This document shows, one piece after another, positions 16,536 through 25,298 of a stretch of DNA of 64,000 bases. The stretch is from Dinoroseobacter sp049800775 (GTDB lineage: Bacteria > Pseudomonadota > Alphaproteobacteria > Rhodobacterales > Rhodobacteraceae): positions 183,054 through 247,053 of the forward strand of contig NZ_JBNAFR010000007.1 of NCBI RefSeq assembly GCF_049800775.1. The letters are read 5' to 3'. A program made the translations under genes and the position numbers. The number at the start of each line of letters is the position of its first letter. The stretch's first letter is position 1. The notes beneath the pieces were generated by a model. That model saw nothing but the letters and a program-made list of their open reading frames with translations, had not been told where the DNA came from and ran no database searches.

Positions 16536-17693
16536 ATGGACAATATCGCTGGAACCAAATCTTCGCTCACCTGGGCCGTGCATATCTCGGTCGTGGCCCT
16601 GGTGGTCCTGTGGCTGCTGCCGACCTTCGGGCTGTTCGTGTCGTCCTTCCGGACGGTGGAACAGATCTCCTCGAGCGGCTGGTGGAAATCCATGTTCCCG
16701 TCCGAGCAGAACATCACCCTGCGCGCGGCGGATCCGGATGACTTCCGGGTCCAGCAGGGGGATCTCTACGTGGTCGAGGGAAATCTCTTTGCCGATGAGG
16801 GCATCACCGATGCCGTGATCAGCGTCTGGGGCACCTCAAGCCGCAATATCGCCGCCTATACGGCCGGCGAGACGGCGGATCTGGGCGATGGCGAGACCAT
16901 CACCGTGCAGTCGGATGGCGCCTATCTCTGGTCGGGCAATGACGACCAGATGGGCGGGCGCGGGCAGCGGGTCTTCGTGACCGCCACGACCCCGCCCGAA
17001 TTCACGCTCGACAATTATCACAACATGCTGCTGGACCCGAGCAATTCCGAGGGCATGGCGCGGGCGTTTTTCAACACCCTGACCGTGACCATTCCGGCGA
17101 CGATCATCCCGATCCTCGTGGCGGCCTTTGCGGCCTATGCCCTGGCCTGGATGGAGTTTCCGGGACGCGCGCTGTTGATCGCGGTCATCGTCGGTCTCTT
17201 GGTGGTGCCGCTGCAACTGGCGCTCATTCCGCTGCTGACGCTGCACAACAATATCGGGATCGGCAAAGGGTATCTGGGGACATGGCTCGCCCATACGGGC
17301 TTTGGCATGCCGCTCGCGATCTATCTCTTGCGCAATTACATGGTGGGCCTGCCACGAGACATCATCGAGAACGCCAAGGTGGACGGGGCGACGGATTTCC
17401 AGATCTTCACCAAGATCGTCCTGCCGCTCAGCTTCCCGGCGCTGGCCTCTTTCGCGATCTTCCAGTTCCTCTGGACTTGGAATGACCTCCTGGTCGCCAA
17501 GGTGTTCCTGATCGACGCCACGGGCCAGACCACGGTCATGACCAACCAGATCGTCGAGCTTCTGGGCACCCGCGGCGGCAATTGGGAAATCCTCGCGACG
17601 GCGGCCTTCGTGTCGATCGCGGTGCCGCTTCTGGTCTTCTTCTCCATGCAACGTTTCCTCGTGCGCGGCCTGTTGGCCGGCTCGGTCAAGTAA
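16536..17693 (+). CDS. aglG: Alpha-glucoside ABC transporter permease AglG
   Basis: Second membrane subunit, 385 aa, MalG-like. The coupling motif PRDIIENAKVDGATDFQIFTKIVLP is in the last third. About 120 residues, rich in Asp, Gly and Thr (roughly residues 45-165), separate the first membrane helix (ISVVALVVLWLLPTFGLFVS) from the transmembrane core, forming a large periplasmic domain. Ordinary MalG proteins are near 280-300 aa, but a long form is known for rhizobial AglG, which supports the call. Start has GGGGGGAG upstream. Confidence 0.92.
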   Translation: MDNIAGTKSSLTWAVHISVVALVVLWLLPTFGLFVSSFRTVEQISSSGWWKSMFPSEQNITLRAADPDDFRVQQGDLYVVEGNLFADEGITDAVISVWGTSSRNIAAYTAGETADLGDGETITVQSDGAYLWSGNDDQMGGRGQRVFVTATTPPEFTLDNYHNMLLDPSNSEGMARAFFNTLTVTIPATIIPILVAAFAAYALAWMEFPGRALLIAVIVGLLVVPLQLALIPLLTLHNNIGIGKGYLGTWLAHTGFGMPLAIYLLRNYMVGLPRDIIENAKVDGATDFQIFTKIVLPLSFPALASFAIFQFLWTWNDLLVAKVFLIDATGQTTVMTNQIVELLGTRGGNWEILATAAFVSIAVPLLVFFSMQRFLVRGLLAGSVK

Positions 17694-17706
17694 GGAACCC
17701 CTTTCG

Positions 17707-19365
17707 ATGAATGCAGTGGCACAAATGCGCGCGGCCAAGGGCCTTGCCGCCGACGCCGACTGGTGGCGCGGGGCTGTCATCTATCAGATCTATCCCCGCA
17801 GCTTTCAGGACAGCAATGGCGACGGGATTGGCGACCTTCTGGGGATCGTCGAGCGGATGCCCTATATCGCCTCGCTCGGGGTGGACGCGATCTGGATCAG
17901 CCCGTTCTTCACCTCGCCGATGAAGGATTTCGGCTATGATGTGAGCGATTACTGCGACGTGGACCCGATGTTCGGCACGCTCGCGGATTTCGACGCGGTG
18001 ATCGAGACGGCCCATATCTATGGGCTGCGTGTGATGATCGATCTGGTGCTGAGCCATACGAGCGACCAGCATCCGTGGTTCGCCGAAAGCCGCACGAGCC
18101 GCGACAATGACAAGGCCGACTGGTATGTCTGGGCGGATCCCAAGCCCGATGGCACGCCCCCGAACAACTGGCTGTCGATCTTTGGCGGGTCGGGCTGGCA
18201 ATGGGATGCGCGGCGCTGCCAGTATTACCTGCACAACTTCCTGACCTCGCAGCCGGACCTGAACTTCCACTGCCGGGCTGTGCAGGACGCGCTTCTGGAT
18301 GTGGGGCGGTTCTGGCTTGATCGCGGGGTGGACGGGTTCCGTCTCGACACGATCAACTTCTACACCCATGACGCAGAGCTGCGGGACAATCCGGCCCTGC
18401 CGCCCGAAGATCGTAACGACACGATCGCGCCGGCGGTGAACCCCTATAACCACCAGCGTCACCTCTATTCCAAGAACCAGCCCGAGAACCTCGATTTCCT
18501 CGCGCGCTTCCGCGGCATGATGGAGGAATACCCGGCCATTGCCGCCGTGGGCGAGGTGGGCGATGCGCAATACGGGCTGGAGATCCTCGGTCAGTACACC
18601 TCTGGCACCGAGGGCGTGCATATGTGTTACGCCTTTGAATTCCTCTCCAAGGAGGCCCTGACCGCGCCCCGTGTCGAGGAAGTGCTCAGCAAGGTTGCGG
18701 ATGTGGCATCCGAAGGCTGGGCCTGCTGGGCGTTTTCCAACCATGACGTGATGCGCCATGTGACCCGCTGGGACCTAACCCCGGGCGCGCAACGTGGGAT
18801 CCTGACACTGCTCATGTGTCTGCGCGGCTCGGTCTGCCTGTACCAGGGCGAAGAGCTCGGCCTGCCCGAGGCGGACGTGGCCTTCGACGATCTGCAGGAC
18901 CCGTACGGGATCGAGTTCTGGCCGGAATTCAAGGGCCGCGACGGTTGCCGCACGCCGATGGTCTGGCAGTCTGACAATCAGACGGGCGGCTTTTCCGCCA
19001 CGCGGCCCTGGCTGCCGGTCTCGTCCGAGCATCTGAACATGGCCGTCTCGGCGCAGGAACATGCGCCTGACGCTGTGCTGCACCATTACCGCAAGGCGCT
19101 GGCTTTCCGACGGAGCCACAAGGTGCTGGCCAAGGGCGCGCTTTCGGGTCTGAACGCCGAGGGGGATGTCCTGAGCTTCCTGCGTGAAAGCGCCGAAGAG
19201 ACGATTTTCTATGCGCTCAACATGAGCGACACGCCCGGTGTGGTCGATCTGCCTGCGGGCAACTGGACCCAGATCGGGGCGGAACTGAATTCGGCGGGCA
19301 CCAGCCCGGATGGCCGTGTGCATCTGGGGCCGTGGCAGCCCTGCATCGCGCTGAAAACAGCATAA
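17707..19365 (+). CDS. aglA: Alpha-glucosidase AglA (GH13)
   Basis: Cytoplasmic enzyme releasing glucose from imported alpha-glucosides, 552 aa, no signal peptide. GH13 regions are complete: VDAIWISPFFTSPMKDFGYD, DLVLSHTSDQHPWF, catalytic nucleophile Asp in GVDGFRLDTINFY, acid/base Glu in IAAVGEVGD, and the transition-state Asp in WAFSNHDVMRH. YQIYPRSFQDSNGDGIGDL identifies the oligo-1,6-glucosidase/sucrose hydrolase subgroup. It follows aglG by 13 nt. Glucose produced would be taken by glk. Confidence 0.93.
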   Translation: MNAVAQMRAAKGLAADADWWRGAVIYQIYPRSFQDSNGDGIGDLLGIVERMPYIASLGVDAIWISPFFTSPMKDFGYDVSDYCDVDPMFGTLADFDAVIETAHIYGLRVMIDLVLSHTSDQHPWFAESRTSRDNDKADWYVWADPKPDGTPPNNWLSIFGGSGWQWDARRCQYYLHNFLTSQPDLNFHCRAVQDALLDVGRFWLDRGVDGFRLDTINFYTHDAELRDNPALPPEDRNDTIAPAVNPYNHQRHLYSKNQPENLDFLARFRGMMEEYPAIAAVGEVGDAQYGLEILGQYTSGTEGVHMCYAFEFLSKEALTAPRVEEVLSKVADVASEGWACWAFSNHDVMRHVTRWDLTPGAQRGILTLLMCLRGSVCLYQGEELGLPEADVAFDDLQDPYGIEFWPEFKGRDGCRTPMVWQSDNQTGGFSATRPWLPVSSEHLNMAVSAQEHAPDAVLHHYRKALAFRRSHKVLAKGALSGLNAEGDVLSFLRESAEETIFYALNMSDTPGVVDLPAGNWTQIGAELNSAGTSPDGRVHLGPWQPCIALKTA

Positions 19366-19399
19366 ACCAGCGCGGCTGGAATTTGAGAGGGAGGGGAGA

Positions 19400-20515
19400 A
19401 TGGCAGATTTGAAGCTGACGGACGTGGCCAAGGCTTACGGCGACGTCAAGGTTCTGAGCAACATCAATCTGGACGTGCAGCAGGGCGAGCTGATCGTCTT
19501 TGTCGGGCCCTCGGGCTGCGGGAAGTCGACGCTGCTGCGGATGATTGCGGGGTTGGAGAAGATCTCGGGCGGCACGCTGGAGATCGACAACACCGTGGTC
19601 AACGATGTGCCGCCCGCCCAGCGGGGCATCGCCATGGTGTTCCAGTCCTACGCGCTCTATCCCCATATGACCGTGCGCGAGAACATGTCCTTCGCGCTCA
19701 AGATCGCGAAGAAATCCCAGGAAGAGATCGACAGCGCTGTCGAGGCCGCTGCCGATAAGCTGCAATTGGGCCAGTATCTCGACCGACTGCCCAAGGCCCT
19801 GTCCGGTGGTCAGCGGCAGCGGGTCGCCATTGGCCGCTCGATCGTCCGGGATCCCAAGGTCTATCTCTTTGACGAGCCGCTCTCGAACCTTGACGCAGCC
19901 CTGCGGGTGGCGACACGGCTCGAGATCGCGCAGCTCAAGGAAGCGATGCCCGAGAGCACGATGATCTATGTGACCCATGACCAGGTGGAGGCCATGACGC
20001 TCGCCACCCGGATCGTGGTGCTCGCCGGGGGGGGGATCGCGCAGGTGGGCTCACCGCTGGAGCTTTATGAGAAGCCCGAGAACGAGTTCGTGGCGCAGTT
20101 CATTGGCAGCCCCAAGATGAACCTGCTGCCGGGCAGGATCACCGGGACGGGTGCGCAGACCACCATCGAGATGACCGGGGGCGGTGTGGCCGTGTCCAAC
20201 TATCCGTCCGATGCGAGCCTGATGGGCGCCAGCGTGAATGTCGGCGTGCGCCCCGAGGACATGGTGGAGGCGACGGAGGCGTATCTTTTCGAGGGCAAGG
20301 TGGCGATCACCGAAGCGCTCGGTGAGGTGACGCTGCTCTATTTCGAAGCGCCCGCCGGGCAAGAGGCGAGCATCGCCAAGCTGCAGGGGATCCATAAAGA
20401 CCTCAAGGGGCAGGTGACGCGGATGACGGCGGATCCTGCCAAGGTCCATGTGTTCAAGGATGGCGTCTCGCTGCTCTATCCCGACGGGCATCACGTCACC
20501 TTCGCGCCGCACTGA
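19400..20515 (+). CDS. aglK: Alpha-glucoside ABC transporter ATPase AglK
   Basis: MalK/UgpC-type ATPase, 371 aa. Walker A is GPSGCGKST near residue 36, signature LSGGQRQRV, Walker B VYLFDEPLSNLD and switch His in VTHDQVEAM. A C-terminal MOP/OB regulatory domain of about 130 residues follows (VRPEDMVEA). It is the last gene of aglEFGAK. GAGGGGAG precedes the ATG, and a hairpin terminator follows within 30 nt of the stop. Confidence 0.93.
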   Translation: MADLKLTDVAKAYGDVKVLSNINLDVQQGELIVFVGPSGCGKSTLLRMIAGLEKISGGTLEIDNTVVNDVPPAQRGIAMVFQSYALYPHMTVRENMSFALKIAKKSQEEIDSAVEAAADKLQLGQYLDRLPKALSGGQRQRVAIGRSIVRDPKVYLFDEPLSNLDAALRVATRLEIAQLKEAMPESTMIYVTHDQVEAMTLATRIVVLAGGGIAQVGSPLELYEKPENEFVAQFIGSPKMNLLPGRITGTGAQTTIEMTGGGVAVSNYPSDASLMGASVNVGVRPEDMVEATEAYLFEGKVAITEALGEVTLLYFEAPAGQEASIAKLQGIHKDLKGQVTRMTADPAKVHVFKDGVSLLYPDGHHVTFAPH

Positions 20516-20522
20516 ACCGGCC

Positions 20523-20542
20523 GGCCCCGCATTGGCGGGGCC
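20523..20542 (+). terminator. Terminator after aglK
   Basis: GGCCCCGC (20523-20530) pairs perfectly with GCGGGGCC (20535-20542) around ATTG, followed by ATTCGATTT. It closes the agl operon. Confidence 0.75.
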
Positions 20543-20648
20543 ATTCGATTTGACGGAGTTCGTCGCCTGAGGGCGCGGTTGCTGCCCCATTCCTGCCACA
20601 GCCCCCTTACAACCTGATCCGGTGCAGTTTTGACGCGAGGGGTCGGGC

Positions 20649-21080
20649 ATGAAACAGGGGATTATGGCACTGGCTTGCGCGGCGCTTGTCGTCAGTGGTT
20701 GCGCGACGCCGCCCGAGAAGGTGCAGCGGAGTTTCATCTCGCCCAGCGTCTATGCCGGGTATAGCTGCCACGCGCTGACCGCCGAACGCGCGGCGATCGA
20801 GGGCCATGTGCAAGAGCTTACGGCCCATCAGCGGAGCAAGGCGAATACGGACACGGCGGTGATGACCGTGGGGCTCGTGCTCTTCTGGCCTGCGCTTTTC
20901 GCGCTTTCTGCGGGGAAGGATTACGAAGCCGACCTGTCCATAGCCAAGGGCAAGCATGACGCGGTGCTGGAGGCGGGGCAGAGCCTTGGGTGTTTCTCCG
21001 GCTATGGCGCGCAGTCCGAGATGCCGCCCACGCTGATGCAGCGCTTGCCGGAACGCGCCGGGGGCTTCCCGCCGCTCTGA
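20649..21080 (+). CDS. Small predicted lipoprotein with one membrane segment
   Basis: Protein of 143 aa that I do not recognise. MKQGIMALACAALVVSGCAT is a lipoprotein signal with lipobox VSGC, acylated Cys near residue 18. A hydrophobic stretch VGLVLFWPALFALSAG lies near residues 75-90, flanked by charged and Ala-rich helices. Two further Cys (YSCHAL and LGCFSG) could form a disulfide. It stands alone between two terminators. Confidence 0.75.
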   Translation: MKQGIMALACAALVVSGCATPPEKVQRSFISPSVYAGYSCHALTAERAAIEGHVQELTAHQRSKANTDTAVMTVGLVLFWPALFALSAGKDYEADLSIAKGKHDAVLEAGQSLGCFSGYGAQSEMPPTLMQRLPERAGGFPPL

Positions 21081-21106
21081 GCCCATCGGGACGGTGATCC
21101 AAAGGA

Positions 21107-21130
21107 AAAGCCCCGCTCGCGCGGGGCTTT
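21107..21130 (+). terminator. Terminator after the lipoprotein gene, possibly bidirectional
   Basis: AAAGCCCCGC (21107-21116) pairs perfectly with GCGGGGCTTT (21121-21130) around TCGC, followed by GTTGTCTTTG. It may also serve the convergent TRAP operon ending at 21201. Confidence 0.8.
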
Positions 21131-21200
21131 GTTGTCTTTGTTCAGGGGGCGATGCCCCCACCGCGCCCTTGGGGCGCGGCCCCCCGACCCAGCGGCGCGG

Positions 21201-22622
21201 TCAGAGCAGGCTGGGCAACCAGAGCACGATGCCCGGGAAGGCGATCAGCACGGCCACGGTGATCACGTCCGCCACAAAGAAGGGGGAGGCGCCGCGGAAC
21301 ACATCCTGCACCGAGATGGGCAGTTTGTTGTCCTGTGCGACACCGGCCACCACGAAGCAGTTCAATCCGATGGGCGGCGTGATCAGACAGAGCTCGGCCA
21401 TTTTCACCACGATGATCCCGAACCAGATCGCGCATTCCTCGGCGGTCATGCCAAGGGCCGCGGCCTCTCGGGTGACATCCGGGCCGCCGTTCAGGGCGAT
21501 CACCGCCGGGAAGGTCACCGGCAGGGTCAGGATCAGCATCCCGATGGCATCCATGAACATCCCGAGGATCACATAGGCGCCGAGGATCATCAGAAGGATC
21601 AGGTAGGGCGATTGATCGAGCGACCCGATCCAATCGGCAAAGGTCTCGGGCAGCTTGGCAAAGCCGAGGAAGCGGACATAGATCAGCACGCCCCAGATCA
21701 TGGTGAAGATCATCACCGTCAGCTTGGCGGCCTCCATCAGCGCGCCCTTCAGCTGCCCCCAGCGCAGGCCCTGCCAGAGCGCCATGAGCAGGACGACAAA
21801 GGCCCCGAGGGCCCCGGCCTCGGTGGGTGTCGCCCAGCCGAAATAGATCGAATAGACGATGATGAAGACGACAAACAGGATGGGCAGCGCGCCGGGCAGG
21901 GCCGAGAAGCGTTCGCCCCAGGTAAAGCCTCCAACCGGCGGGCCCAGATCCTTGCGGTAGCGAGCGAGGCCAATCACCAGCCCGGCATAGATGATTGCTG
22001 AGACCGCACCGGGCAAAAAGCCCGCCAGCAGCAGCTTGCCCACGGATTGTTCGACGATGATCGCGTAGATGACGAGGATGGCCGAGGGCGGGATGAGCGA
22101 GGCGAGGGTGCCGCCTGCGGCCACCACGCCCGCGGCAAAGCGCTTGTCATAGCCGAGCTTGAGCATTTCCGGGATGGCGATCCGGGCAAACACAGCCGAG
22201 GTGGCGACCGAGGCGCCGGATACCGCTGCGAAACCCGCTGTCGCAAAGACCGTCGCGACTCCCAGCCCGCCCGGGAGCCAGCCGACCCAGCGCTTGGCCG
22301 CCTCGAACAGGAAGCGGGTCAGTCCCGCATAATAGGCCAGGTACCCGATCAGGATGAATGTCGGGATGAGCGACAGGCTGTAGGTTGTTGATTTCGAATG
22401 AGGAACCTGTCCGGCAAGTTTCATCGCCGTCACGAGGCCCCGGTCGAAGCCCTGTTTCTCCATGAAGAAGATGCACAGGCCCACGAACCCGATAAACGCG
22501 GTGGCAAACGCGACGCGCACGCCGATCAGCACCAGTACGATCAGGAGACCGCTCAGCCACAGAGAGACATTAAAGATATCAATGCCATTCAGCAGGGCTT
22601 TCATGTCAATGAGATCATCCAT
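21201..22622 (-). CDS. TRAP transporter large permease, DctM family
   Basis: Membrane subunit that moves substrate with a sodium gradient, 473 aa with about 12 hydrophobic segments. DctM features are present: GVATVFATAGFAAVSGASVATSAVF, AAGGTLASLIPPSAILVIYA and ILGMFMDAIGMLILTLPV. The start is uncertain: the ATG at 22622 overlaps the dctQ stop by 8 nt, and an internal Met at 22604 is also possible. It is the last gene of dctP-dctQ-dctM on the minus strand. The substrate is unknown; the divergent aldolase suggests an organic or sugar acid. Confidence 0.9.
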   Translation of the reverse strand: MDDLIDMKALLNGIDIFNVSLWLSGLLIVLVLIGVRVAFATAFIGFVGLCIFFMEKQGFDRGLVTAMKLAGQVPHSKSTTYSLSLIPTFILIGYLAYYAGLTRFLFEAAKRWVGWLPGGLGVATVFATAGFAAVSGASVATSAVFARIAIPEMLKLGYDKRFAAGVVAAGGTLASLIPPSAILVIYAIIVEQSVGKLLLAGFLPGAVSAIIYAGLVIGLARYRKDLGPPVGGFTWGERFSALPGALPILFVVFIIVYSIYFGWATPTEAGALGAFVVLLMALWQGLRWGQLKGALMEAAKLTVMIFTMIWGVLIYVRFLGFAKLPETFADWIGSLDQSPYLILLMILGAYVILGMFMDAIGMLILTLPVTFPAVIALNGGPDVTREAAALGMTAEECAIWFGIIVVKMAELCLITPPIGLNCFVVAGVAQDNKLPISVQDVFRGASPFFVADVITVAVLIAFPGIVLWLPSLL

Positions 22623-23235
22623 CGACGGTTTTCGCTTCTTTATTGGCCTGGGTGAAGGCGTCTTCGATCAGGGGCACTGCCACCGGGTGTGTTTCGTTCC
22701 GGCGGAAGGCCCGTGCGAAGCCCCAGATCTGCAGCACCAGACGACACCAGAGCAGTGCCAGCGAGATCGGCACGATCAACTTGGCGGGCCAGAGTGGCAG
22801 GGCAATGTCGATCGAGCTGTCCCGGCTCCAGAGCGGCGCGGCAAAATCGAAGCTGCGCTCGAAGTGAAACCAAGTGCCATAGATCAGCGCAGTGGTGAGC
22901 AGCAGCATGAAGATGCAGGACAAACATTCGGCAAACCAAAGGGTTCGCCCGCGCAGTTGACCCACGACGATATCCATGCGGATATGGCCGCCCTCCCGTT
23001 GGCAGAAGGCCAGGCCGAGAAAGGCGAAGGTGGCCATGAACTGTTCGGTCCAGTCCACATAGCCGGGCACGGGCGCGCTGAAAAATTTACGGCCCAGCAC
23101 GTTATAGACGGCGAGCACCACGAGGGCGAAGATCACGACACCGCCGAGCAGGTTCATCACGGATTCCAGGCGCAAGAGCGCACGATCCGCACGGGACAGG
23201 CCGGTCTCGTCGGTTAAGACGGAACTTGAAGACAT
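22615..23235 (-). CDS. TRAP transporter small permease, DctQ family
   Basis: Protein of 206 aa with four membrane segments (LLGGVVIFALVVLAVYNVLG, EQFMATFAFLGLAFC, LSCIFMLLLTTALIYG, LIVPISLALLWCRLVLQIWG). The signature REGGHIRMDIVV is typical of DctQ. It is slightly longer than most (about 160-180 aa) owing to N- and C-terminal tails. It lies between dctP and dctM, separated from dctP by a terminator-like hairpin. Confidence 0.9.
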   Translation of the reverse strand: MSSSSVLTDETGLSRADRALLRLESVMNLLGGVVIFALVVLAVYNVLGRKFFSAPVPGYVDWTEQFMATFAFLGLAFCQREGGHIRMDIVVGQLRGRTLWFAECLSCIFMLLLTTALIYGTWFHFERSFDFAAPLWSRDSSIDIALPLWPAKLIVPISLALLWCRLVLQIWGFARAFRRNETHPVAVPLIEDAFTQANKEAKTVDG

Positions 23236-23251
23236 GGGGGCAACTTTCGAA

Positions 23252-23278
23252 AAAGGCTCCGGAAATTCCGGAGCCTTT
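23252..23278 (-). terminator. Intra-operon attenuator between dctP and dctQ
   Basis: AAAGGCTCCGG and CCGGAGCCTTT (arms 23252-23262 and 23268-23278) form a perfect 11-bp stem with loop AATTT on the minus strand, followed by further T residues. This has the form of an intrinsic terminator inside the operon. Partial readthrough would give more binding protein than permease. Confidence 0.75.
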
Positions 23279-23293
23279 CAGGTTGAGCGGAGG

Positions 23294-24307
23294 TCAGTTG
23301 GACATCCGCTGCTTCTCGAGGGTGCTCAGGACCAGATCATAAAGCTCCTGACCCGGGATGCCCTGATCGGTCATGGTCTGGATCCATTCCTCATGCAGCG
23401 GCAGGGCGACATCGCGGAACTTCGCGATTTCGGCCTCATCCACGGTGACCTTCTGGACGTTCTTCTCGGCCAGAACCTCTTCCCACTTGTTCAGAAGCTC
23501 GCCGTAATTCGCCAGATAGTGGTCGATGGCGCCCGCGACGGACTCGTCGAGGATCGCACGGTGCTCATCGCTCAGGTCGTCATAGGCGTCGGTGTTCACC
23601 ACAACCGGGCAGTTGACCGTGCCGGGGTTCAGGTTCTCGGTCCACCAATCGGCAATGTCGATGGTGCGGAAGGACAGATGCGCGTGCTGCGCAAAGGCCA
23701 CCGTGTCCACCACGCCGGATTCCATCGCATTATAAGCTTCCGACGAGGTTACCGAGGTCGGCACCGCGCCCACCTTTTCGAAGGCCTGGCCGAGACCACC
23801 CGTGGCGCGGACCCGCATACCGTCGAAATCGGCGAGCTTGTCGCGCGCATTGCCGGTGCCGGCAATGTTGTATTGCGGCATGGGCGAGGTCATCAGCAGC
23901 TTGGCGTTCCAGCGTCCGAGATCGGCCTGCACCGCCGGATGGTCATAGACCGCGTGGCTGACTGCCACCTCCTCTTCGAGGTTGGCCACCCCGAGGAAGG
24001 GCAGCTCCAGAACTGTGATCGTCGGGTTCTTGTCCCGGTGATAGCCCGCGCAGAACTGCGCCATCTCGAACGCACCGATCGAGATCCCGTCGAGGTTCTC
24101 GCGGTTCTTGGACAGACCGCCATAGCTGATATTCATGGTGAACTCGCCGCCGGACTTCTCTTCGACCAGCTCGGCAAGCTTGTGGATATGCTCGGTAAAG
24201 GCACGCCGGGTGCCCCAGACGGATACGTTCCACTCGGTGGCCAGTGCCTCGCCCACAAAGGTCAAAGACAGCCCCGCGATCACGGTGCTCTTCAAAAGCG
24301 TTTTCAT
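23294..24307 (-). CDS. TRAP transporter solute-binding protein, DctP family
   Basis: Periplasmic binding protein, 337 aa. The start at 24307 has GGGAGAG upstream and gives signal peptide MKTLLKSTVIAGLSLTFVGE with cleavage after ALA. The DctP core includes FDGMRVRATGGLGQAFEKVGAVP, where the Arg usually binds the substrate carboxylate, and SSEAYNAMESGVVDTVAFA. The substrate is therefore most likely a carboxylic acid; its identity is not visible. It is divergent from the aldolase gene with a 92-bp gap. Confidence 0.9.
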   Translation of the reverse strand: MKTLLKSTVIAGLSLTFVGEALATEWNVSVWGTRRAFTEHIHKLAELVEEKSGGEFTMNISYGGLSKNRENLDGISIGAFEMAQFCAGYHRDKNPTITVLELPFLGVANLEEEVAVSHAVYDHPAVQADLGRWNAKLLMTSPMPQYNIAGTGNARDKLADFDGMRVRATGGLGQAFEKVGAVPTSVTSSEAYNAMESGVVDTVAFAQHAHLSFRTIDIADWWTENLNPGTVNCPVVVNTDAYDDLSDEHRAILDESVAGAIDHYLANYGELLNKWEEVLAEKNVQKVTVDEAEIAKFRDVALPLHEEWIQTMTDQGIPGQELYDLVLSTLEKQRMSN

Positions 24308-24399
24308 GTTTTCTCTCCCTGGGTGCAAATCTAAGGTTTGCTGGCACAGACCGTAGCTGTCCACGCGGCGAGGTCCAACACAAAAAACAGGGAGGTCCC

Positions 24400-25185
24400 A
24401 TGGCAGCGCCAGAGAACAGATTGAAGAGCGCATTGTTGCGGGGCGAGACGCAAATCGGGCTCTGGCTCGGCTTTGGCTCGCCGACCGTGGCGGAACTCGC
24501 CGCGGGCTGCGGATTCGACTGGTGCCTTGTGGATGGGGAGCATTCGCCAAATGACCCCGGCGACATGATCGCCCAGTTCCGCGCCTTGGCCAGTGGCGGC
24601 GACAGCCATGCCATCGCCCGGGTGCCCGTGGGCGAGACATGGGTGCTCAAGCGCGTGCTCGATCTCGGGGTGCAGACGGTCATGGTGCCCATGGTCGAAA
24701 GCGCGGCTCAGGCCCGGCAGGTGGCCGAGGCCATGCGCTATCCGCCCGAGGGCGTGCGGGGCAATGGCGCGGCGCTGGCGCGCGCTTCGGGCTATTCCCT
24801 GAACCAGGAGTACGTGGAGACCGCGAACGCGCAGATCTGCACCATCGCTCAGATCGAGAGCCGCGATGCGGTGGCGGCGATCCCGGAGATTGCGGCCGTG
24901 GACGGGATCGATGTGCTGTTCATCGGCCCCGCGGATCTTGCGGCGGATATGGGGTATACCGGTCAGTCCGGCGTGCCGGAGGTCGAAGCGGTCATGGCCG
25001 AGGCGCTGGCCGCCATCGATGCGGCGGGCAAAGTGCCGGGCATCCTGTCCTTCTCCGCCGAAGGGGTTGCGCGCTATGCCGCCCTGGGGGCGCGTTTTAT
25101 CGGGGTGGGGGCGGATGTGACCGCACTGGCCGGGGCGCTGCGCAGCCTGTCGGCGGATACGCGCGCGCTTTTGCCCAAAGCCTAG
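24400..25185 (+). CDS. HpcH/HpaI-family class II aldolase
   Basis: Metal-dependent pyruvate aldolase, 261 aa. Family motifs are GFDWCLVDGEHSPND (catalytic His of the HpaI type), the metal Glu in VPMVESAAQAR, MRYPPEGVRGNG, and CTIAQIESRDAV with FIGPADLAADMG for the second metal ligands. The enzyme probably splits a 4-hydroxy-2-oxo acid or 2-keto-3-deoxy sugar acid to pyruvate and an aldehyde. ATG at 24400 follows GGAGG. The adjacent divergent TRAP operon is the likely source of substrate. Confidence 0.88.
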   Translation: MAAPENRLKSALLRGETQIGLWLGFGSPTVAELAAGCGFDWCLVDGEHSPNDPGDMIAQFRALASGGDSHAIARVPVGETWVLKRVLDLGVQTVMVPMVESAAQARQVAEAMRYPPEGVRGNGAALARASGYSLNQEYVETANAQICTIAQIESRDAVAAIPEIAAVDGIDVLFIGPADLAADMGYTGQSGVPEVEAVMAEALAAIDAAGKVPGILSFSAEGVARYAALGARFIGVGADVTALAGALRSLSADTRALLPKA

Positions 25186-25207
25186 TCGCTCCGGCATCTT
25201 CGGGGCG

Positions 25208-25268
25208 ACGTCCCCCTGCGACAGGGCGCGCCCCTTGTCCCTCGGGCCGATCCATGCGAGGGGGACGT
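25208..25268 (+). promoter_or_regulatory. Nested stem structure in the guaB leader
   Basis: ACGTCCCCCT (25208-25217) pairs perfectly with AGGGGGACGT (25259-25268). Inside it, GACA plus GGG (25220-25226) pairs with CCC plus TGTC (25232-25239, one bulged T). The structure ends 30 nt before the guaB ATG. It could be a leader control element or the hpcH terminator, although no T run follows. Confidence 0.5.
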
Positions 25269-25298
25269 GCCTAACGAAGACCCCGACAGGAGTGCGTG

